From assembly GCA_016303175.1 (NCBI GenBank), contig JAEDMF010000048.1, positions 1 to 11,056 on the forward strand: a stretch of 11,056 nucleotides of DNA, given 5' to 3'. How positions within the stretch are numbered: position 1 is the stretch's first letter; each line of letters begins with the position of its first letter. Positions 6,162 through 11,056 of this stretch are shown here, piece by piece. Under the pieces are notes generated by a model. It saw nothing but the letters and a program-made list of their open reading frames with translations. It was not told the DNA's origin and searched no databases. The DNA is from Bacteroidales bacterium. Lineage in GTDB: Bacteria > Bacteroidota > Bacteroidia > Bacteroidales > UBA932. A program made the translations under genes and the position numbers.

Positions 6162-7661
6162 ATGGAAAAAGGAAAAGTATATATATTCGATACCACCCTC
6201 AGGGATGGGGAGCAGGTGCCCGGATGCCAGCTGAACACGGTTGAAAAAATCCAGGTTGCCAAGGCTCTCGAGGAACTGGGCGTGGATATAATCGAGGCAG
6301 GCTTCCCCGTATCCAGCCCTGGTGACTTCAATTCCGTGATTGAAATCTCCAAGGCCGTTACCTGGCCTGTGATTTGTGCTCTTACGAGGGCCGTGGAAAA
6401 GGATATCGACGTGGCTGCGGATGCCCTCAAATATGCAAAGCGCAAACGCATCCATACGGGAATAGGCACTTCCGACGCGCACATAAAGTACAAATTCAAC
6501 TCCAACCGCGAGGAAATCATCGAGCGTGCGGTGAAGGCCGTGAAATATGCCCGTCGTTTTGTGGATGACGTGGAGTTCTATGCCGAGGATGCAGGGCGTA
6601 CGGAGAACGAGTATCTTGCAAGGGTTATTGAAGCAGTTATCAATGCCGGAGCGACGGTGGTGAACATTCCCGACACGACAGGATACTGCCTCCCTTCGGA
6701 GTACGGCGCCAAAATCAAGTATCTGGTGGACAATGTCCCCAATATCGACAAGGCCATCATCTCCACCCATTGCCACAATGACCTGGGTATGGCTACAGCC
6801 AACACAATATCCGGCATATTGAACGGCGCGCGCCAGTGCGAGGTTACAATCAACGGCATAGGCGAGAGGGCCGGCAATACGGCTCTTGAGGAAGTGGCGA
6901 TGATACTAAAGTCTCATACTGATATTCCTTTGACCACAGGAATCAACACTACCAGAATCTATCCCCTCAGTCGTCAGGTTTCCAATCTGATGAATATGCC
7001 GGTGCAGCCCAATAAGGCCATAGTGGGCAAGAATGCCTTCGCCCATTCTTCCGGCATTCACCAGGATGGAGTGCTCAAGAATGCCCAGACATACGAAATC
7101 ATAGACCCTAAAGAGATAGGTCTGGACGACAATGCCATCATACTCACGGCCCGTAGCGGACGTGCGGCCCTCAGATACCGTCTGGAGGTGCTTGGAGTGA
7201 AGGTTGAGGCTGATAAACTTGATACCATCTACCAGAATTTCCTCAAACTTGCCGACAAGAAGAAGGAAATTAACGACGACGATATCCTCGTGCTTGCCGG
7301 CGCCGAGCGCCACAGCGACCAGCATATCAAGGTGGATTGGCTGCAGGCAACCAGCGGTATGGGAATGAAACCCGTCGCCAGCATAGGTCTGGACATCGCC
7401 GGTGAGAAATTCGAGGCGGCGGCAACCGGCAATGGCCCTGTGGATGCTGCAATCAATGCCCTTAAGCAGATTATCAAGCGCCCTATGACCCTGACAGCCT
7501 TTACGATACAGGGAGTCACAAAGGGTTCGGACGATACCTGCAAGGTGCACGTTCAGGTGGAGCACGGCCATCATACCTATTATGGTTTCGGCGCAAATAC
7601 CGATATTGTGACCGCATCCGTAGAGGCCTACATTGACGCCATAAACAAATTTCCGAGGTAG
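6162..7661 (+). CDS. leuA: 2-isopropylmalate synthase
   Basis: This encodes a 499-aa enzyme that condenses acetyl-CoA with 2-oxoisovalerate to 2-isopropylmalate, the first committed step of leucine synthesis. The N-terminal HMGL-like TIM barrel (about 5-275) carries DTTLRDGEQ (10-18), the IPMS-specific AGFPVSSPGDF (46-56), the metal-binding HCHND (203-207) and GIGERAGN (232-239). The linker holds AFAHSSGIHQDGVLK (292-306). The C-terminal leucine-sensing LeuA dimerisation domain covers about 370-499, so feedback inhibition by leucine is expected. The IPMS blocks favour this assignment over homocitrate or citramalate synthase. The length is normal for the Bacteroides type. No leuB, leuC, leuD or ilv gene is adjacent. 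It follows pta after 56 nt and directly abuts the antiporter gene. A palindrome and a short shared motif lie in its leader. Confidence 0.95.
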   Translation: MEKGKVYIFDTTLRDGEQVPGCQLNTVEKIQVAKALEELGVDIIEAGFPVSSPGDFNSVIEISKAVTWPVICALTRAVEKDIDVAADALKYAKRKRIHTGIGTSDAHIKYKFNSNREEIIERAVKAVKYARRFVDDVEFYAEDAGRTENEYLARVIEAVINAGATVVNIPDTTGYCLPSEYGAKIKYLVDNVPNIDKAIISTHCHNDLGMATANTISGILNGARQCEVTINGIGERAGNTALEEVAMILKSHTDIPLTTGINTTRIYPLSRQVSNLMNMPVQPNKAIVGKNAFAHSSGIHQDGVLKNAQTYEIIDPKEIGLDDNAIILTARSGRAALRYRLEVLGVKVEADKLDTIYQNFLKLADKKKEINDDDILVLAGAERHSDQHIKVDWLQATSGMGMKPVASIGLDIAGEKFEAAATGNGPVDAAINALKQIIKRPMTLTAFTIQGVTKGSDDTCKVHVQVEHGHHTYYGFGANTDIVTASVEAYIDAINKFPR

Positions 7662-9158
7662 GTGAAACACAAACGCGAGTTCAGAGAGCCCACGGTATGG
7701 ATTTCGATAATTCCTTTCGCAGTCCTTATCGGGGCTCTCGTGCCCGTGGTGAAAGTGTTCGGAGCCGATGCTCTCGAAGGTGGAGCTCAGGTGGCACTGC
7801 TTTTTGCTTCTGCCGTATCTGTAGGCCTGTATATGCTGGTCTGCCGGGGGAAATGGAGCGTATTGGAAGATGCCATACTGAACAACATTCGGATGGTCTC
7901 TTCCGGCATCATAATACTGCTGCTGATCGGAGCCATTTCCGGCACTTGGATGATAAGTGGCATAGTTCCCACCTTCATCTGCTACGGCATTAAACTCATT
8001 ACCCCCAAGATTTTTCTCTTCATATCCTGCCTGATCTGCGCTCTTGTGTCGGTTCTGACCGGCAGTTCGTGGACCACAATTGCAACCGTAGGCGTGGCTC
8101 TGCTCGGCATAGGGACAGCCCAAGGTTATCCGGCCTCTTGGGTAGCCGGGGCCATCATATCGGGAGCATACTTTGGGGATAAGATTTCACCCCTGTCAGA
8201 CACCACCACCCTTGCCGCCACAAGTACGGGAGTACATATCTTCGAGCATATACGCTATATGTTGCGCACGACGGTGCCCTCCTTTGCAATTGCGCTGGTC
8301 ATCTACTTGGTAATGAGCCTATTGCATCCAAGCACCGAGGCTACACATATGGAAGAATACAGCACAGCCCTGCGCGCTAGTTTCAACATCAGCCCCTGGG
8401 TTCTGATTGTGCCTGCCCTTACAGCAGTTATGATTGCCCGGAAATGCCCGGCTATGGTGACCTTGTTCTGCGCCGCCCTGATGGCTGCCGTCGCCGCTGT
8501 CATACTTCAGCCGCAGGTGATATGGAGCGTTGCAACCGGAGGTGCCCTGGCCGACTATACCAGTCTTGGCCCCGTCGAGGCGTTTAGGGGCACAATGCTT
8601 TCCATTTACTCCAGCACAGGAATTGACACCCTCAATCCGGAGTTGAATGAACTCGTCTCAACCAAGGGCATAACGGGTATGCTCAATACTGTTTATTTGA
8701 TTATCGCAGCTTCCGTTTTCGGCGGAGTAATGATGGGCAGCGGAATGGTGAAGTGTTTGACCATGGCCATGTTCCGCTATATCCGCAAGGCCGCTTCCTT
8801 GGTGGGTTCGACGGTGTTTACCGGCCTTTTCTGCGACATAGTGACCGGAGACCAGTATCTTTCCATTATTCTTACCGGCAGTCTATACAAGGAATTTTAT
8901 GAGCAGAAGGGCTATAAAGCCAAACTCTTGAGCCGTTCCGTGGAGGATTCCGCTACTGTCACATCCGTGCTCATACCTTGGAACTCCTGCGGTATGACTC
9001 AGGCAACAGTGCTCCACGTGGCTACGCTTGCTTACCTTCCCTTCTGTTTCTTCAATCTGCTCTCTCCGTTGATGAGCATCATAGTGGCTCTGTTCACTCC
9101 TGAGTCGGAATTTTTGTCCAAATCCAGTACATCAGAGCTCCCCAAGCCAGAAAAATGA
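7662..9158 (+). CDS. nhaC: NhaC-family Na+/H+ antiporter
   Basis: This encodes a 498-aa inner-membrane protein with about 11-12 hydrophobic segments. Blocks of the NhaC family (PF03553) are clear: GSSWTTIATVG (134-144), AYFGDKISPLSDTTTLAA (169-186), FCDIVTGDQYLS (390-401) and SRSVEDSATVTSVLIPWNS (424-442). The expected role is proton-driven export of sodium for pH and salt homeostasis. The same family includes MleN-type malate/lactate antiporters, so an organic-anion-coupled reaction is an alternative. The GTG start directly follows the leuA stop (TAGGTG, zero spacing), which suggests translational coupling; no closer ATG exists in frame. The last 21 residues, a hydrophilic Ser/Pro/Lys-rich tail, are encoded in DNA that also encodes the end of the minus-strand membrane protein. 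Confidence 0.92.
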   Translation: MKHKREFREPTVWISIIPFAVLIGALVPVVKVFGADALEGGAQVALLFASAVSVGLYMLVCRGKWSVLEDAILNNIRMVSSGIIILLLIGAISGTWMISGIVPTFICYGIKLITPKIFLFISCLICALVSVLTGSSWTTIATVGVALLGIGTAQGYPASWVAGAIISGAYFGDKISPLSDTTTLAATSTGVHIFEHIRYMLRTTVPSFAIALVIYLVMSLLHPSTEATHMEEYSTALRASFNISPWVLIVPALTAVMIARKCPAMVTLFCAALMAAVAAVILQPQVIWSVATGGALADYTSLGPVEAFRGTMLSIYSSTGIDTLNPELNELVSTKGITGMLNTVYLIIAASVFGGVMMGSGMVKCLTMAMFRYIRKAASLVGSTVFTGLFCDIVTGDQYLSIILTGSLYKEFYEQKGYKAKLLSRSVEDSATVTSVLIPWNSCGMTQATVLHVATLAYLPFCFFNLLSPLMSIIVALFTPESEFLSKSSTSELPKPEK

Positions 9159-9390
9159 GTATGTATGCCCATAGAGGCAGGGATGTGGCAAGTTGCGTGA
9201 GGGCATTGCTTCGTGGTTCCAGTTTGTCGAATTCAGGGATGTCGGCATAGTAGTAGGCACCTGCGCCGAAGTCCAAATCAGGGTTGAGTCCGGCTCCCTT
9301 CACCATTATGATAATCGCGGCCACAATCGCAGCGGTAAGTACCGTGAGCGAAAGAGTCGCGACAATTTTCTTTTTGAGTTTTTTCTCCAT
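9094..9390 (-). CDS. Small two-helix membrane protein of unknown function
   Basis: This encodes a 98-aa protein I do not recognise by family. It starts with a strongly basic segment, MEKKLKKK, followed by a hydrophobic helix at about 9-30. A 40-residue loop, probably outside the cytoplasm, carries GLNPDLDFGAGAYYYADIPEF (34-54). A second helix lies at about 71-91, rich in Trp and aromatic residues, with a short tail. The positive-inside pattern, two well-formed helices and a distinctive Tyr/Asp/Gly loop argue for a real protein rather than a shadow of nhaC; most of the ORF lies outside nhaC. Its final 65 bp overlap the nhaC 3' end tail-to-tail. It lies 128 nt downstream of yeiH on the same strand, so it may be cotranscribed with it and act as an accessory membrane subunit; that is inference. 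No TAnnTTTG box was found directly upstream. Confidence 0.7.
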   Translation of the reverse strand: MEKKLKKKIVATLSLTVLTAAIVAAIIIMVKGAGLNPDLDFGAGAYYYADIPEFDKLEPRSNALTQLATSLPLWAYILIFLAWGALMYWIWTKIPTQE

Positions 9391-9454
9391 TATCTCGTTG
9401 GTTTCCGGGCCGGACTTCTGTAGTAGCCTATGGGCGGCCAGCCCTGCATACAGG

Positions 9455-9520
9455 AGAATTTTATCCCCGTTCTATAGTCGGGCGAAAAGGTTGGGCCGGG
9501 ACTTGAACGGGGGATATTCT
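9455..9520. repeat. Long imperfect inverted repeat between yeiH and the 98-aa gene
   Basis: The arms are 9455-9472 (AGAATTTTATCCCCGTTC) and 9505-9520 (GAACGGGGGATATTCT), which pair apart from a TTT insertion and one extra G. Inside them, AGTC (9476-9479) pairs with GACT (9500-9503) and GGC (9481-9483) with GCC (9495-9497), giving a nested hairpin of about 66 nt. It overlaps the yeiH stop codon (9519-9521). Further small inverted repeats follow towards the 98-aa gene: CCTG/CAGG at 9443-9454, GGGC/GCCC at 9432-9444 and TCCGG-G-CCGGA at 9404-9414. With no T tract it is not a classical terminator. A transcript-processing or 3'-end stabilising hairpin, or a mobile repeat, are options. Confidence 0.5.
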
Positions 9521-10844
9521 ACGAAAGTTCCGGAATGGGGAATATGATGCCGGATAGCAGCAGCCATACTGCGAGCAGGGTCAGCAGTATGTTGAAGGTC
9601 TGGCCTACGATGTAGAGCCACAATACCTTGCCTCCGTGCATTCCTTTCCACAGTTCCTTGAAGTTGGTGTCAAGACCTATGCTGGTGAAAGCCAGCACGA
9701 AAGCCCAGTTCTTGTACTGGTCCAGCACCTTGTTGATGCCGCTCACTGCATCGTTTCCGCACAGGGGCATTACAATGAAGGATGCCACGAGGGAAGCAAC
9801 GAAGAACCCTATGACGAACTTGGGGAAGCGGTTCCAGATCTCTATTGCGCCTACATTTTGCGTACCTGTCTTGTCCACCCTTGTGGCGAAAAATATTGCC
9901 ACAAAGAAGGCAATGAAGCCTATGAGTATGTTCTGTATGGATTTTACGAGGACTGCGGCTGTCTGAGCTTCCGGCCCGAGGGCTGTTCCTGCAACCACAA
10001 CTGCTCCCGTACTGTCCACCGTGCCTCCGATGAGCGACCCTCCCATAATGGGAGACATCCCTGTCCATTTTATAATCATTGGCTCAAGCACCATCATAAG
10101 TATGGTGAAGAGTATGGAAAGGGATACGGCCATCGTCAGGTCGGTTTTCTTGCAGTTGGAGGCTGCTCCGGTGGCTATTGCCGCCGAGGTTCCGCACACG
10201 CTTGTGGCTGCGGCCATTGTAATGACCAATGGTTTGTTGCCTATCTTCAGCACCCTTGTTCCGAACCACCACATGAACAGTATGACAATGGGAGTCACCA
10301 GCCAGGCTATGCCGAGGCCATAGAGCCCGAATTTCGCGATGTTCGAGAAAAGCACGGAAAAGCCCATAATCACCAGACCGGTTTTGATGTAGAACTCGGT
10401 ACGTATCGCGGGCCGGAGCCATTGGGGCACGCCCACCGTATTGGATATGAGAAGACCTGTCAGAAGGGCCCAGAATGCCCACTCGAGATAGCGGTTGAGG
10501 GTATATTCCGCGCTTATCAGCCTTACGAAAAAGGCAATTATGAAAAGTACGGCATAGGCCCTGAAGAACTTTTTGACGTTTTCTTTCTGGAGTTTGATGC
10601 CCAGAGTGAAAATGCCTGCCGTGACCACGAAGGTCATAAGGGTCTTACGCCAGAACGCCAGAGTTGTGAATTGGTTGCCCAGCGAGGTCCAGGCGCTGTC
10701 TCCGCTTACGTGCCAGGTGCTGAACTTCAATGCTGAGAAATCAAACCACCCTGTCAGGCAGGAAAGGATTGCGATTGTAATCACTGCGAAACCCAGCCAT
10801 ACTGCGAGCCAGTCTTCGCTGAACCAGTTTTCTTTATGTTTCAA
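9519..10844 (-). CDS. yeiH: YeiH-family putative sulfate/anion exporter
   Basis: This encodes an inner-membrane protein of about 441 aa with roughly 10-12 hydrophobic segments, of the UPF0324/YeiH family (PF03601). Members are annotated as putative sulfate exporters and include TauZ, linked to export of sulfonate breakdown products. Family blocks, numbered from the TTG at 10844, are SEDWLAVWLG (9-18), AAATSVCGTSAAI (211-223), GGTVDSTGAVVVAG (273-286) and FTSIGLDTNFKEL (386-398). There is no in-frame ATG before the membrane domain. The two TTG candidates are 10844, which begins just after the pspC-like stop and gives MKHKENWFSEDW, and 10874, which overlaps the upstream gene by 26 nt and adds ten polar residues. 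I prefer 10844 because the core SEDWLAVW motif then lies close to the N-terminus. It is probably translationally coupled to the upstream gene. The substrate is not established by sequence. Confidence 0.9.
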   Translation of the reverse strand: MKHKENWFSEDWLAVWLGFAVITIAILSCLTGWFDFSALKFSTWHVSGDSAWTSLGNQFTTLAFWRKTLMTFVVTAGIFTLGIKLQKENVKKFFRAYAVLFIIAFFVRLISAEYTLNRYLEWAFWALLTGLLISNTVGVPQWLRPAIRTEFYIKTGLVIMGFSVLFSNIAKFGLYGLGIAWLVTPIVILFMWWFGTRVLKIGNKPLVITMAAATSVCGTSAAIATGAASNCKKTDLTMAVSLSILFTILMMVLEPMIIKWTGMSPIMGGSLIGGTVDSTGAVVVAGTALGPEAQTAAVLVKSIQNILIGFIAFFVAIFFATRVDKTGTQNVGAIEIWNRFPKFVIGFFVASLVASFIVMPLCGNDAVSGINKVLDQYKNWAFVLAFTSIGLDTNFKELWKGMHGGKVLWLYIVGQTFNILLTLLAVWLLLSGIIFPIPELS

Positions 10845-10848
10845 AGTT

Positions 10849-11043
10849 CTATTCGTTTTGTGCGGGCGGAACAATCAGCCAGCAGATTAAATATGCCCAG
10901 AAACCGAAGCTGCATGTACAGATGGCCAGAAGTACCCATAGAATTCTGATTATGGTGGAGTCGATGTTGAAGTATTCTCCAAGGCCACCACAAAGACCTG
11001 AAATTTTGCGGTCTGTTGCTGAAAGTCTAAGTTTTTTCTCCAT
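10849..11043 (-). CDS. PspC-domain mini-protein
   Basis: This encodes a 64-aa protein made almost entirely of one PspC domain (PF04024). The conserved face DRKISGLCGGLGEYFNID spans 11-28, R33 starts the hydrophobic stretch, and one or two membrane helices cover about 34-58, ending in the typical WLIVPP (55-60). In enterobacteria PspC is a membrane partner in the phage-shock envelope-stress response, but stand-alone short PspC proteins in Bacteroidota have no fixed role. It is the first minus-strand gene visible, ending 4 nt before the preferred yeiH start. Only 13 nt of upstream sequence are in the window, so its promoter cannot be judged. Confidence 0.9.
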   Translation of the reverse strand: MEKKLRLSATDRKISGLCGGLGEYFNIDSTIIRILWVLLAICTCSFGFWAYLICWLIVPPAQNE

Positions 11044-11056
11044 GACAATATTATAA

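Noticed and set aside
6906..8123. Minus-strand ORF of 405 codons spanning the leuA/nhaC junction
   Set aside because: It lies wholly antisense to two well-recognised genes and encodes no recognisable domain.
9094..9390. Possibility that the 98-aa ORF is only a shadow of nhaC
   Set aside because: Over three quarters of it lies outside nhaC, and it has a coherent basic N-terminus, two membrane helices and a structured loop.
9491..9515. T-arm-like string on the minus strand (GTTCAAGTCCC followed by CCCAACC), suggesting a tRNA or an attachment-site fragment
   Set aside because: The bases flanking the loop do not form a T stem (CCCCG against CCCGG), and no matching acceptor, D or anticodon arm is found upstream. 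The bases are better explained by the long inverted repeat.
9636..10736. Long plus-strand ORF of 366 codons antisense to yeiH
   Set aside because: Its His/Tyr/Glu/Cys-rich, low-hydrophobic composition is that of a shadow frame, and yeiH on the other strand has clear family motifs throughout.
11028..11043. TAATATTG-like sequence just before the PspC gene on the minus strand
   Set aside because: It ends only about 2 nt before the ATG, too close to be a -7 box for that gene, and the window ends there.

Overview
The window looks like an ordinary chromosomal stretch from a member of the Bacteroidota, most likely the order Bacteroidales. Three things support this. Promoter -7 boxes of the Bacteroidetes type (TAnnTTTG) lie in front of trkA, ackA and the comEC-like gene. 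Start sites lack clear Shine-Dalgarno sequences and are A/T-rich. The protein families are typical of the group: a FISUMP-domain lipoprotein with a charged lipoprotein export signal, a LeuA of the Bacteroides type, and a compact ComEC. GC content looks close to 50%. I cannot name a genus. No insertion sequence, phage gene, CRISPR array, rRNA or intact tRNA was seen.

Layout. (1) 1-1431: promoter and trkA, the cytoplasmic NAD(H)-binding regulator of a Trk potassium channel, with no trkH following it. (2) 1540-2619: a surface-lipoprotein candidate with a C-terminal Fibrobacter succinogenes major paralogous domain. (3) 2643-3788, minus strand: a compact ComEC/Rec2 membrane channel without the nuclease-like domain, convergent with the lipoprotein. 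(4) 3789-3881: a divergent promoter region firing left into comEC and right into ackA. (5) 3882-9158, plus strand: ackA, pta, leuA and an NhaC-family antiporter in tight series (gaps of 7, 56 and 0 nt). (6) 9094-11043, minus strand: a PspC-domain mini-protein, a YeiH-family transporter and a two-helix 98-aa membrane protein of unknown function, whose 3' end overlaps the antiporter gene by 65 bp.

How the genes may work together. AckA and Pta interconvert acetate and acetyl-CoA through acetyl phosphate and yield ATP in fermentation. LeuA spends acetyl-CoA to commit 2-oxoisovalerate to leucine, so ackA-pta-leuA could form an acetyl-CoA-centred unit, with the antiporter translationally linked to leuA. 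The minus-strand cluster is a small membrane module around an anion exporter-like protein.

The most unusual points are the overlapping tails of the antiporter and the 98-aa membrane protein, the structured gap between yeiH and that protein, a short motif shared by the leaders of the lipoprotein gene and leuA, and the reduced ComEC. I see no convincing evidence of a wholly new system.
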